Shown here piece after piece: positions 18,676-26,721 of a DNA stretch of 64,000 nucleotides. The stretch is from Pseudosulfitobacter pseudonitzschiae (GTDB lineage: Bacteria > Pseudomonadota > Alphaproteobacteria > Rhodobacterales > Rhodobacteraceae). Where the stretch lies: positions 682,001-746,000 of the forward strand of contig NZ_FQVP01000002.1 of assembly GCF_900129395.1 (NCBI RefSeq). The letters run 5' to 3'. Positions within the stretch are counted from its first letter, which is position 1; each line of letters begins with the position of its first letter. The position numbers were made by a program, and so were the translations under genes. Below the pieces are notes generated by a model. That model was not told where the DNA came from. It did no database searches and saw only the letters and a program-made list of their open reading frames with translations.

Positions 18676-19917
18676 TCAGGCCGCCTTGGCTTGGTCGGAT
18701 TTTGTTTCATGAATGGACGCTGCCAGTTTGGCGATTTCGCGGCGCAGCGGGTTTTTCGGTGCGGAGGCAGCCAGAGGCAGGCCGTGGTCGGCACCTTGGG
18801 TGATCGGTTTGCCGCCATCGGGCAGCGACACTTCGATCGCCACCTCAAGGCTTTCAGCCATGCGTTTCACGCGCCCCTTGCCGCTGATGTCGGTGAATTT
18901 CGGCGCGCGGTTCAGCACATAGCGCAGCTTTTCCGTGGGCAGTTCTTCGGACATCAACGCACGTTTAAAGCGCAACGTGTTTTGCGCCGATCGCATGTCC
19001 TGCTCAAGCGTGACGAAATAGATGTGCGCCGCGTGCAAGACGGTTTCAGTCCATTGCACCAGCGTCGAAGGCATATCGACGACAACATAGTCGAAATGGC
19101 TGCGTGCCATTTCGATCACGCGGCTGATGTCTTCGGGGGTGACCAGGTCCAGCGGCAGCATGTCGGCGGGTGCCGTCAGCACGTGCAGCTTTTCGTTGAA
19201 GGTCAGCAACGACTGGCCAAAGGTTTCGTCGTCCATGTTTTCGGTGTCTGACATCATTTCATAGACCGCCTCGCGACGGGCCAGGTCCAGATAGGTCGAC
19301 ACCGACCCGAATTGCAGGTCAAGATCTAGCAGGCAGACGCTCGGCGCCGTTTCGCCCTTTTTGTTCAGGATCGCCAGTTCCCAAGCCAGGTTGGTCGCCA
19401 GCGTCGTGGCGCCGGTCCCGCCGGCAATGCCGTGCACCACGATCACCGCGCCATCCTTGCTGGTACCGGCGCGCAGGGCAGGGGCGTTCGATTCGATTTT
19501 TTCCGGCTCAGAAGGCGCTTGAATGCGTTGGATGGCCAGCTTCAACTCGCCCTCGGGCAGCGGGTAGGGGATGAACTCGTCCGCACCCTGACGCAGCAGC
19601 GAATGCAGCGAAGCGGGCGTGACATCCTCGGCGATCAGGATCACCTTGATCTTGCGCGCCTTGGCCTGCGTGATCACTTCGCTCATGAGAACAAGGTCTT
19701 CTTCGTCCTCCTGATCCATCGCCAGGGCGATGAACTCCAGCGCCTCGGCTTCGGGTTGGCCAAAGAACGCCAATGCCTCGACAAAACCCAGATCACCCCA
19801 AGCCTCGCCCAGAGTGGTTTCCATATCCTCGATCAGCAGGTCGAAATTCTGCACGTCGCGGCTGACGGTGCAGGCGACGATCGGGGCGGTTTCCGGTTGT
19901 GGCATGACGCTGCTCAT
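18676..19917 (-). CDS. cpaE: TadZ/CpaE pilus localisation ATPase-like protein
   Basis: A 413-residue protein with an N-terminal receiver-like domain (about 10-135; KVILIAEDVTPASLHSLLRQGADEFI) fused to a ParA/MinD-like domain. The P-loop equivalent is GIAGGTGATT (163-172). Alanine replaces both the ParA signature lysine (A165) and the P-loop lysine (A170), so it is unlikely to hydrolyse ATP in the usual way. TadZ/CpaE proteins mark the pole and recruit the Tad machine. A GAGGAAG ribosome site precedes the ATG at 19917. It is followed at 20 bases by tadA. Confidence 0.92.
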   Translation of the reverse strand: MSSVMPQPETAPIVACTVSRDVQNFDLLIEDMETTLGEAWGDLGFVEALAFFGQPEAEALEFIALAMDQEDEEDLVLMSEVITQAKARKIKVILIAEDVTPASLHSLLRQGADEFIPYPLPEGELKLAIQRIQAPSEPEKIESNAPALRAGTSKDGAVIVVHGIAGGTGATTLATNLAWELAILNKKGETAPSVCLLDLDLQFGSVSTYLDLARREAVYEMMSDTENMDDETFGQSLLTFNEKLHVLTAPADMLPLDLVTPEDISRVIEMARSHFDYVVVDMPSTLVQWTETVLHAAHIYFVTLEQDMRSAQNTLRFKRALMSEELPTEKLRYVLNRAPKFTDISGKGRVKRMAESLEVAIEVSLPDGGKPITQGADHGLPLAASAPKNPLRREIAKLAASIHETKSDQAKAA

Positions 19918-20121
19918 TACCTATCTTCCTCGTTTCAAAGGGTAGGCAGGTAAAGCCGGGGCGTTGTCTTTGGCCCGTATCTATCCCACCGTGCCTGAGT
20001 CGGGTGCAATGCACCGAACACAGTTGTCCCACTGAGGGTAAATTCGCAGCTAATCTGGGCAGGAATGGGGCCAAATCGGCCCAATTGTTAGGAATCGCGG
20101 AACGATACGCGCAGCTTGCGC

Positions 20122-20784
20122 TTATTGTTCAGCTCGCAAATCGGAACCTCTGATGCCTTCCAGTTGGCTGGGTGGCACAGCGGATGCGATGTATTCGCGA
20201 TAGATGACTTCGGCATATTTGCCGTCCAGAACCTGAGGATGCCCCGCTACGAAACCGGACACTTCGGTCACGGTGCGACGGTTGCGGCGTTCGCGGCCCT
20301 GGGTCACGATCAGCGGCTGGGTCTCGCCAAAGGAGGCGACCGCTTCGAGACGCGACCGGGAGATGCCAAGGGAGGTCAGGTAATGCACGACCGAGTTTGC
20401 GCGGGCCAGCCCCAGACGGCGGTTATAGGCCGCCGAACCGACGGCATCGGTGTGCCCGTAGACGCGGAACCGGATTTCCGGAAACTGCCGAATCCAGTCC
20501 GCCTGTTGCCGCAGAATGGCCTGCGCGGTGCCGTCCAGTTGTGCGCTGTTGAACGCAAAGGTCACGGTCGATGTGATCTCGGTCGCAAAGCGATTGGCCA
20601 GATCGATGGTGTACTGGCGTTCGCCGTTCATGACCTGAATGTTGTTGTTTGTCGCGGCCCCGAAAGAACCGTCGTTCACGGTTGATCCCGCTTCGCGGTA
20701 AAACTGCGTATAGACAGGGTCCGTCGAGGTGCAAGCGGCGAGGGCGGCCACCAAGGCCAGAGCTGAAACGGTTTGATTTTTCAT
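20122..20784 (-). CDS. OmpA-family lipoprotein of the Tad locus
   Basis: The preferred start is 20784 (MKNQTV...), giving 220 residues with a lipoprotein signal (lipobox ALAAC, C at about 18); a start at 20802 adds six residues before the signal. The middle holds an OmpA-like peptidoglycan-binding domain: TFAFNSAQLDGTAQAIL and RVYGHTDAVGSAAYNRRLGLARA, with the usual ...RRNRRT... end. It lies between cpaC and cpaE, the place where other Tad loci carry RcpB or CpaD, so it may anchor the secretin to the cell wall. That role is inferred from position. Confidence 0.87.
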   Translation of the reverse strand: MKNQTVSALALVAALAACTSTDPVYTQFYREAGSTVNDGSFGAATNNNIQVMNGERQYTIDLANRFATEITSTVTFAFNSAQLDGTAQAILRQQADWIRQFPEIRFRVYGHTDAVGSAAYNRRLGLARANSVVHYLTSLGISRSRLEAVASFGETQPLIVTQGRERRNRRTVTEVSGFVAGHPQVLDGKYAEVIYREYIASAVPPSQLEGIRGSDLRAEQ

Positions 20785-20806
20785 GATATTCTGGCCTCGC
20801 ATCGCC

Positions 20807-22240
20807 TTAATCCATCACATAGCCGTAGGAGCCGCTGAAATCCTGCTTGGCCACTTCGCCTGCGGCACCTTTCTTGGGTGTCCGCGATCCGGCGGCCACG
20901 CGACCGTGCAGGAACAGGTCTTTTTCAGTCGGCGCGAGAACCCGGTCCGTAGGCAGGGCCAGCGCTTCGCCGCGGGTCGGTGTCACCAGGTGGGCGGTGA
21001 TGATGATCACCAATTCCGTCTGTTGACGCTGATACGAGGCCGAGCGGAAGAGCGCACCCAATACCGGCACGTCCCCCAGCCAGGGCAGTTGGGAGTTGTT
21101 GTCGGTAAAGTCGTCCTGCAACAGGCCAGCAATCGCAAAGCTTTCGCCGTCGCGCATCTCGACCGTGGTCGAGGTTTCGCGGCGCGAGAATGCGTCGATC
21201 TCGAAGCCGTTCACGGAAAAGCCGTTGGTCGGGTCAATCGCCGACACGGCGGCTTCCAATTCCAGGTTGATCAGATCCTTGTCCACCACACGGGGGATAA
21301 AGTTCAGCTCGATGCCGAAAGGTTTGTATTCGACGGTGATCCCGCCGTTGTCCTGGCTGACAGGGACGGGATATTCGCCACCGGCGAGGAATTTCGCCTC
21401 CTGGCCCGAAAGCGCCACGAGGTTCGGTTCGGCCAGGGTGCGAACGACGCCTTTGGTTTCAAGAGCTTCCAGCAGGATGCCGACCTGGGTCGATCCTGCG
21501 TTAAAGCCAAACAGGATGGCACCCGCGTTGGTGTTCGTGGCCGGAATGCTGCCGCCCAGCGACCCTGTGACAGCGCCGGAGGTGTTGGTTGTGCCGGTCC
21601 CGCCGTTAAGGCCCAGATCGCCACCTAAGGCGGTTCCGTTCAGCGCCAGCGATGAGCTGAGCGATTTGGACACCGACCGCTGCATTTCGGCAAAGCGGAC
21701 TTTGAGCATGACCTGCTGCACGCCGCCGACGCTCATCAGGTTGGACACGCGTTCGGGGGCATAGCGCGATGCCAGGTCCAGCGCCCTTTGCAGGCGCGCG
21801 GTCGAAGACACGGTGCCCGAAAGCACGATGCCGTCGTTGGCGGTACGGACTTCGATATTCTCGCCGGGCAGAATCTGCCGCAGGCGTTCCTTGAATTCCG
21901 AGATGTCGGCGGCCACACGCACATCGACGTTGGTGATCAAACGTCCCGAGGCGTCCAACAGCGTCAGCGTGGTCAGCCCCGGCGATTTGCCCAGAACATA
22001 GATGGTGCGGTCGGACAGCGACGAAATGTCGGCGATGGCCGGGTTGGCAATGCTGAGTTCCGAAAAGGGAATGTCGCTTTCAACAACAACGGCGCGGTTC
22101 ATCGGGACGTTCAGCGTGCTGGCCGTGCCCTTTTTGACCACGCGCAACGTGTCAGCCTGTGCGGAATAGGTCAGCGCCAGCGGTGCAGCCGCCAGCGTAA
22201 GGCCCACGAGGGCCGCCTTGAAAAATCTGTTCAATGTCAT
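20807..22240 (-). CDS. cpaC: Tad pilus secretin CpaC (RcpA)
   Basis: A 477-residue outer-membrane secretin through which the Flp pilus passes. It has a Sec signal peptide (about 1-29), a pilus/BON N-terminal region (SELSIANPAIADISSLSDRTIYVLG ... IEVRTANDGIVLSGTVSS), and the secretin domain near 170-430 with VPVLGALFRSASYQRQQTELVIIITAHLV. A Gly/Thr/Asn-rich loop lies near residues 215-250. It begins 205 bases after the cpaB stop; that gap holds a 12-base perfect hairpin. The OmpA-like gene follows after 22 bases. Confidence 0.95.
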   Translation of the reverse strand: MTLNRFFKAALVGLTLAAAPLALTYSAQADTLRVVKKGTASTLNVPMNRAVVVESDIPFSELSIANPAIADISSLSDRTIYVLGKSPGLTTLTLLDASGRLITNVDVRVAADISEFKERLRQILPGENIEVRTANDGIVLSGTVSSTARLQRALDLASRYAPERVSNLMSVGGVQQVMLKVRFAEMQRSVSKSLSSSLALNGTALGGDLGLNGGTGTTNTSGAVTGSLGGSIPATNTNAGAILFGFNAGSTQVGILLEALETKGVVRTLAEPNLVALSGQEAKFLAGGEYPVPVSQDNGGITVEYKPFGIELNFIPRVVDKDLINLELEAAVSAIDPTNGFSVNGFEIDAFSRRETSTTVEMRDGESFAIAGLLQDDFTDNNSQLPWLGDVPVLGALFRSASYQRQQTELVIIITAHLVTPTRGEALALPTDRVLAPTEKDLFLHGRVAAGSRTPKKGAAGEVAKQDFSGSYGYVMD

Positions 22241-22384
22241 TGTGACCTGCCCTTTTGATCACGCCTGGATAGGGTCTTGGTGCCCTGAATTGCCTGAACC
22301 ATGCGCCAGTTTGCTTTTTTATGCAAGAATCAACGCCTTCGCGCCTTTGGTTTATGTGGATAAGTGGCAACAGAGCCAAGAATG

Positions 22385-22415
22385 CCCAAGGCCGCCTTTT
22401 CCGGGCGGCCTTGGG
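22385..22415 (-). other. Perfect 12-bp hairpin between cpaB and cpaC
   Basis: CCCAAGGCCGCC (22385-22396) pairs perfectly with GGCGGCCTTGGG (22404-22415) around a 7-base loop. On the transcribed minus strand it lies about 30 bases after the cpaB stop. No clear T-run follows on either strand, so it is probably an attenuator or mRNA stabiliser that sets the ratio between cpaB and the distal tad genes. A lone TGTGGATAA (DnaA-box complement) lies nearby at 22355-22363. Confidence 0.6.
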
Positions 22416-22444
22416 TAAGATAATGAAATCATGTCGCTTTGAGG

Positions 22445-23302
22445 TCAGTTGGTGCAGGGGATCGGGATCTCGACCACCTCGGCACCGCGACGGGTTTTGA
22501 TCGTGCAGACCTGTTCGGCCTTCACTTCGGCGACGGCTTCCTTGGTTTCGATGCCCAGCAATGTGCGCTGGTCGATCTCGATTGCACCGGCAACCGTGTC
22601 GTCATCCGCACCCACCAGGGACAGCGCCAGCCGACCTGTGGACTGGGCCTGTGCCAGGGCCGCGACCTGTGCGGGTTTGACGGCAACGGTCACGGTCTGT
22701 GCGATCACCGCGCCATCCAGATCACCGGTGGCGGACTGGTCGATGGCGATCAGTTTTACGCCTGCCTCGATCAGTTTGGTCACATCGCCACTGTCCGAGG
22801 ACAACTCGCGACCCACCTGGCCTGTCCAATATACGTCAACCCGGTCGCCGGGGCGCAGGAAGCCGGAAACACCGCTGGCCACGTCCACCTTGATGGCAAA
22901 GGCACGCATCCCGCGCTCCAGGCGCGATGTCAGGCCTGCTTCTTCACCCGGTCCGGTCACCTTGACCGAAAGAATGGCCTCGTCCTTTTCCATGGCGCGC
23001 AAAACGACACGCTGTTTGGGCTGGCCTTCGGGCCACAGGACATTGTCGCCGGTGAAGGCACCTTCGGGAATGGCATTGACCGGCCAGTTGACCGCGCGCA
23101 CGTCTTCTGCGGTGAATTGCTCGCCGTATTTCAGTTGGCGATTGGCGACGTAAACTTCGACAGTGGGCACAACTTTGGCGCGTGCCGCCCGTTCTTTGGC
23201 CAACTCATGTTGATAGGCCCCGATGTAGTTTTTGGCCATGTAGACGGCGCCACCCGCAAGGGCAAAGCCAACAATCAGGACCAGTCCAAATACAGCACGC
23301 AT
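22445..23302 (-). CDS. cpaB: Flp pilus assembly protein CpaB (RcpC)
   Basis: A 285-residue periplasmic protein held by an N-terminal membrane segment (about 5-23). It shows the SAF/CpaB pattern: VEVYVANRQLKYGEQFTAEDVRAVNWP near residues 49-75 and VSGFLRPGDRVDVYWTG near 145-161, followed by the RcpC domain. The C-terminus has a short Cys pair (VCTIKTRRGAE...IPCTN). RcpC/CpaB proteins gate or support the secretin. It is downstream of the two Flp pilin genes and their terminators. Confidence 0.92.
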   Translation of the reverse strand: MRAVFGLVLIVGFALAGGAVYMAKNYIGAYQHELAKERAARAKVVPTVEVYVANRQLKYGEQFTAEDVRAVNWPVNAIPEGAFTGDNVLWPEGQPKQRVVLRAMEKDEAILSVKVTGPGEEAGLTSRLERGMRAFAIKVDVASGVSGFLRPGDRVDVYWTGQVGRELSSDSGDVTKLIEAGVKLIAIDQSATGDLDGAVIAQTVTVAVKPAQVAALAQAQSTGRLALSLVGADDDTVAGAIEIDQRTLLGIETKEAVAEVKAEQVCTIKTRRGAEVVEIPIPCTN

Positions 23303-23449
23303 TTGAGTACCTCTAGCTTGATGTGGAGCGCCCCGGTGTCTGGCGCGCTTGGGTTTCGCCGTCCCTGTTATCGCAACAATGTGGCGAAAACGGGGACTGT
23401 GGGTGGCTTGGTTGCGACAATTGAATCGATCTGATCCAAGGTCGAAACG

Positions 23450-23475
23450 CCGCGTCTGGTGTCAGGCGCGGCGCA
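23450..23475 (-). terminator. Terminator after the 58-residue Flp pilin gene
   Basis: An 11-base stem with one G-T wobble (23450-23460 with 23465-23475) and a 4-base GTGT loop. On the minus strand it is followed by a short TTT. It lies about 50 bases after the pilin stop at 23526 and before cpaB. Confidence 0.65.
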
Positions 23476-23525
23476 TTCGATGTGACGAGCATGGGCGTCC
23501 GATTTTCGAAGTCAGAAGCAATTCG

Positions 23526-23702
23526 TTAAAAGGTCCAATTTTTCAAGAAGGCTTCGGTGCCTACGGAAACGCCCACGGTCCCGTCTTTGAGAACCAGAAC
23601 GATGGCGACGGCCAGTCCGACAACGGCAGCGGTCAAAACGACCCAGTCAACCGTGACGGCACCGTTTTCATCGGAACGGATGCTGTTGATCATTTTGCGC
23701 AT
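23526..23702 (-). CDS. flp: Flp-type IVb pilin (58 residues)
   Basis: A small prepilin. The short positive leader (MRKMINSIRSDENG) ends at G14, followed by AVTVDW and a hydrophobic stretch (VVLTAAVVGLAVAIVLVL). Flp pilins normally carry Glu-Tyr at +5/+6 after the cleavage glycine; here Asp-Trp take these places. The mature protein would be about 44 residues. The leader should be removed by the CpaA peptidase at 13272-13766. It follows another Flp gene and has its own terminator, in front of the cpa/tad operon. A weak AAGG ribosome site lies 8 bases before the ATG. Confidence 0.88.
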   Translation of the reverse strand: MRKMINSIRSDENGAVTVDWVVLTAAVVGLAVAIVLVLKDGTVGVSVGTEAFLKNWTF

Positions 23703-23757
23703 GGAAAGTGCCTTGGTGCTTGTTACATGAAACTCTGCTTGTAAAAGGCGGATGCAA

Positions 23758-23789
23758 AAGGCCGCGCCCTGCGTGCAGGACGCGGCCTT
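23758..23789 (-). terminator. Strong terminator between the two Flp genes
   Basis: A 14-base stem with a CACG loop and one wobble spans 23758-23789. On the minus strand it is followed by TTTT. It lies about 40 bases after the upstream pilin stop and would limit read-through, keeping the first pilin in excess over the rest of the locus. Confidence 0.8.
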
Positions 23790-23828
23790 AGCGTCGAGTG
23801 AAATAAGCGGTTAAGCTTATTTACGTGT

Positions 23829-24023
23829 TTAGATATCGCCAGGCTTTTGTGTGCCCAAGAAGGAGTTGGTGTCAGCGGTCAGCTTCGACGCACCGGTTTC
23901 GATCGACGAATAGGCGGCAATGGCCAGGCCAACAACAGCGGCGGTCAGCACAACCCAGTCAACAGTCACGGCACCTGCTTCGCTTGCACGGAAGTTCTTG
24001 AAGAAGTTTGTCAGTTTTGTCAT
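23829..24023 (-). CDS. flp: Flp-type IVb pilin (64 residues), probable major pilin
   Basis: The start at 24023 is set by a GGAGGG ribosome site 8 bases upstream; a longer reading frame continues upstream but has no pilin character. The 17-residue leader (MTKLTNFFKNFRASEAG) is followed by AVTVDW and the hydrophobic helix VVLTAAVVGLAIAAYSS. As in its neighbour, Asp-Trp replace the usual Glu-Tyr. It is the first gene of the locus, has the best ribosome site and is followed by the strongest terminator, all of which fit the major pilin. Confidence 0.9.
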   Translation of the reverse strand: MTKLTNFFKNFRASEAGAVTVDWVVLTAAVVGLAIAAYSSIETGASKLTADTNSFLGTQKPGDI

Positions 24024-24390
24024 CGTAGTGTCCCTCCAAAGGATCAGTTTGTTTGCATTAACCTTGCCTGCACTGTGTGGGCCGCTCTCTCTATTGGCCC
24101 GTGTTCGACTTGGTATGACGTTATATAGCTGTCTGAATCGGGCGCGAATTGGGCGTGAACTTGGATTAAATAAGTTTTTCAAAGGTAGCGTGGAAACAAT
24201 CACCTAACCCATTGGAAGATAAAGAAATTGGTCGTGAATTAATTTTCCAGACCGGGTTGGTGTGATCCAAATCCTACAGAATGTGGCGGTTTGGCCATGT
24301 TTGGGGGTCGATTTTCTGGTTTGCGACCCGGTTTTCTGCAAGGATACGCAAAATAATCAACAATAGCCGGACACGAGAGCAGGTCCCGAG
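24024..24390. promoter_or_regulatory. Divergent control region between the Flp pilin and the transglycosylase
   Basis: This 367-base stretch holds no convincing gene. It is locally AT-rich, especially near 24110-24240, and must hold the promoter of the minus-strand pilin and of the plus-strand transglycosylase. A TATATAAC-like -10 (minus strand, near 24123) is a weak candidate; I see no clear -35 or operator. Confidence 0.45.
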
Positions 24391-25185
24391 ATGCGATTTT
24401 TTGTGATTTCCCTGTTGGGGGCGGCTTTGGCCTGCGCGCCTGCGTGGTCAGAGACGCCTGCACCTTTTCCCGATTTCAAGGCCAAGCGGGTGAAACCGCC
24501 TGCTGCGGGTACGAAAAAGCGGATCACGATCCAGATCGACCCGACCGAAGTTGCTGCCGTCGCCCCCAAACCCCCGGCCACGCCCAAAGCGCCGCGGGCG
24601 GCCAATGGCTCTTATGACTGGTTCTGGGAAAAAATCTCGCCCGATCTGGCGCAGGCAGGGCCGGGGCGGCTGGACGACGCCATGGCAGCCATCAGCGCCG
24701 GTGGCGTGGCGGCGCCGCGTTTGCAACAGATGCAGGGGATTGCGCGGGCGCAAGGTGTCGAGATTCTGAAATCGACCATCGGCACGCGGGTGTCGCCCGC
24801 GCTGGTGCTGGCCGTGATGACCGTGGAAAGTGCGGGCAAGACGGATGCGGTCAGCCGTGCAGGGGCCCAGGGGTTGATGCAATTGATGCCCGACACCGCC
24901 GCACGCTTTGGCGTCGCCAACAGTCTGGTTGCGGCCGACAACATTCGCGGCGGCGTTCAATATCTGGACTGGCTGATGGGCAAGTTCGACCACGATCCGA
25001 TTCTGGTGCTGGCGGGATACAACGCGGGCGAGGGATCGGTGCAGACCCACGCAGGGGTGCCGCCTTTTGCCGAGACCCGCGATTATGTGCCCAAGGTGCT
25101 GGCCGCCTTTCAAGTCGCCCGGGGCCTGTGTCTGACACCGCCGCAACTGATCAGCGACGGATGTGTTTTTGCGGCGATGAACTGA
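24391..25185 (+). CDS. Lytic transglycosylase (SLT domain), exported
   Basis: It cleaves peptidoglycan glycan strands in the periplasm. The 264-residue protein has a signal peptide (about 1-20), a Pro/Ala-rich linker (about 22-72) and a C-terminal SLT domain: catalytic glutamate E146 in TVESAGKTDAVSRAGAQGLMQLMPDTA, then DNIRGGVQYLDWLM and LAGYNAGEG. It is divergent from the Flp pilins, so it may open the wall for the pilus, though general wall turnover is equally possible. A terminator shared with scoB follows. Confidence 0.92.
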   Translation: MRFFVISLLGAALACAPAWSETPAPFPDFKAKRVKPPAAGTKKRITIQIDPTEVAAVAPKPPATPKAPRAANGSYDWFWEKISPDLAQAGPGRLDDAMAAISAGGVAAPRLQQMQGIARAQGVEILKSTIGTRVSPALVLAVMTVESAGKTDAVSRAGAQGLMQLMPDTAARFGVANSLVAADNIRGGVQYLDWLMGKFDHDPILVLAGYNAGEGSVQTHAGVPPFAETRDYVPKVLAAFQVARGLCLTPPQLISDGCVFAAMN

Positions 25186-25198
25186 TCCGAAAATGCAA

Positions 25199-25222
25199 AA
25201 GGGGGCCGCAATGGGCCCCCTT
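25199..25222. terminator. Shared terminator of the transglycosylase and scoAB
   Basis: A 9-base stem (25199-25207 with 25214-25222) with a 6-base loop sits between convergent genes. The minus strand shows a TTTT run after it; the plus-strand side is A/T-rich (ACTATATTAT). Confidence 0.75.
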
Positions 25223-25227
25223 ACTAT

Positions 25228-25247
25228 ATTATACAGCATTATACAGC
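25228..25247. repeat. Tandem 10-base repeat
   Basis: ATTATACAGC occurs twice in direct succession (25228-25237 and 25238-25247), just before the scoB stop codon. It could reflect slippage; no function is evident. Confidence 0.6.
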
Positions 25248-25253
25248 GCAGTC

Positions 25254-25877
25254 TCAGACGATCGTGGCTTCGGTCGCCGCGCGCAGCTCGTCCTCGCTCA
25301 CGCCGTCGGCGCATTCGACGATCTTCAATCCGCCCTCGACCACGTCCAGAACGCCAAGGTTGGTGATGATGCGATCCACCACGCCCTTGCCGGTCAGCGG
25401 CAGCGTGCAGGATTTCAGAACCTTGGACTCACCCGCCTTGTTCTGGTGATCCATGACCACGACCACACGGCCAACGCCCGCGACCAGATCCATCGCGCCA
25501 CCCATGCCCTTGACCAGCTTGCCGGGAATCATCCAGTTCGCCAGGTCGCCGTTCTCGGCCACTTCCATTGCACCCAGAATCGCTGCGGCAATCTTGCCGC
25601 CACGGATCATGCCGAACGACATGGCGCTGTCGAAATAGGCTGTGCGGGACAGTTCGGTGATGGTCTGCTTGCCCGCGTTGATCAGGTCGGCGTCTTCTTC
25701 ACCTTCAAAGGGGAAGGGGCCCATGCCCAGCATCCCGTTTTCCGATTGCAGGGTGATGTCCTTGTCGCCGACATAGTTGGCCACCAGCGTCGGAATACCG
25801 ATGCCGAGGTTCACGTACATGCCGTCTTCAAGCTCTTGCGCCGCGCGTGCGGCCATCTGGTTGCGATCCCAAGGCAT
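25254..25877 (-). CDS. scoB: 3-oxoacid CoA-transferase subunit B
   Basis: The beta subunit of the enzyme that moves CoA from succinyl-CoA to acetoacetate. The start at 25877 overlaps the scoA stop by one base (TAATG) and has an AGGAGG ribosome site inside the end of scoA, so translation is coupled. The product has 207 residues. The catalytic glutamate motif SENGMLGMGPFP is near residue 46, and the GGAMDLVAGVGRVVVVMDH segment is typical. It ends beside a shared terminator. Confidence 0.95.
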   Translation of the reverse strand: MPWDRNQMAARAAQELEDGMYVNLGIGIPTLVANYVGDKDITLQSENGMLGMGPFPFEGEEDADLINAGKQTITELSRTAYFDSAMSFGMIRGGKIAAAILGAMEVAENGDLANWMIPGKLVKGMGGAMDLVAGVGRVVVVMDHQNKAGESKVLKSCTLPLTGKGVVDRIITNLGVLDVVEGGLKIVECADGVSEDELRAATEATIV

Positions 25878-26581
25878 TACTTTTCCTCCTGCGGGCGGGT
25901 GGTGCGTTGTTCGATGCGCTTTTCGTGTTCGCCCTGAATGATGCGGTGCACGTAGATGCCGGGCAGGTGGATGCTGTCGGGGTCCAGAGACCCGCGCGGC
26001 ACGATTTCCTCGACCTCGACAATGCAGACCTTGCCGCACATGGCCGCGGGCGGGTTAAAGTTGCGTGCGGTCTTGCGGAACACAAGGTTACCGGTGTCAT
26101 CGGCTTTCCATGCCTTGACGATCGACAGGTCGGCCACGATGCCGCGTTCCAGGATGTATTCCTCGCCGTCGAAGACTTTCACTTCCTTGCCCTCGGCAAT
26201 CTGGGTGCCGACGCCGGTCTTGGTGTAAAAGCCGGGGATGCCCGAGCCGCCGGCGCGCATCCGTTCGGCCAGAGTGCCCTGTGGGTTGAACTCCAGCTCA
26301 AGCTCGCCCCCCAGATACTGGCGCATGAATTCCTTGTTCTCGCCGACATAGGACGAGATCATTTTCTTGACCTGCTTGGTTTGCAGCAGAATACCGATGC
26401 CGAAGTCATCGACGCCTGCGTTGTTGGACGCAAAAGTCAGGTTTTTGGTGCCCGCGTCCTTGATAGCCTGCAACAGCAATTCGGGGATGCCACACAGGCC
26501 AAAGCCGCCCGCCGCGATCAACATGCCATCCGAGAGTACGCCGTCCAGCGCCTCGGCGGCAGAGCCATAGACTTTTTTCAT
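25877..26581 (-). CDS. scoA: 3-oxoacid CoA-transferase subunit A
   Basis: The alpha subunit, 234 residues, with the CoA-binding GGFGLCGIPE motif near residues 25-34 and SNNAGVDDFGIG near 52-63. Together with scoB it activates acetoacetate (ketone body or polyhydroxybutyrate-derived) for entry into acetyl-CoA. An AGGGGA ribosome site precedes the ATG. The nearest gene upstream is topA, which ends 141 bases away on the same strand, so scoAB probably has its own promoter in that gap, where I see no clear motif. Confidence 0.95.
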   Translation of the reverse strand: MKKVYGSAAEALDGVLSDGMLIAAGGFGLCGIPELLLQAIKDAGTKNLTFASNNAGVDDFGIGILLQTKQVKKMISSYVGENKEFMRQYLGGELELEFNPQGTLAERMRAGGSGIPGFYTKTGVGTQIAEGKEVKVFDGEEYILERGIVADLSIVKAWKADDTGNLVFRKTARNFNPPAAMCGKVCIVEVEEIVPRGSLDPDSIHLPGIYVHRIIQGEHEKRIEQRTTRPQEEK

Positions 26582-26721
26582 GAGTATCCCCTTGTGTCAG
26601 TGTCCACAGAGTTCTGACCTTAGGTCGCCGTGGTGTCAACAAGACGCAGGGGCGCACCGGGGCAGTGCAGCGGGTGATTGCGCCACCAGCCGCTTTTTGC
26701 GCACCGGTGGCGGTAAATGGG

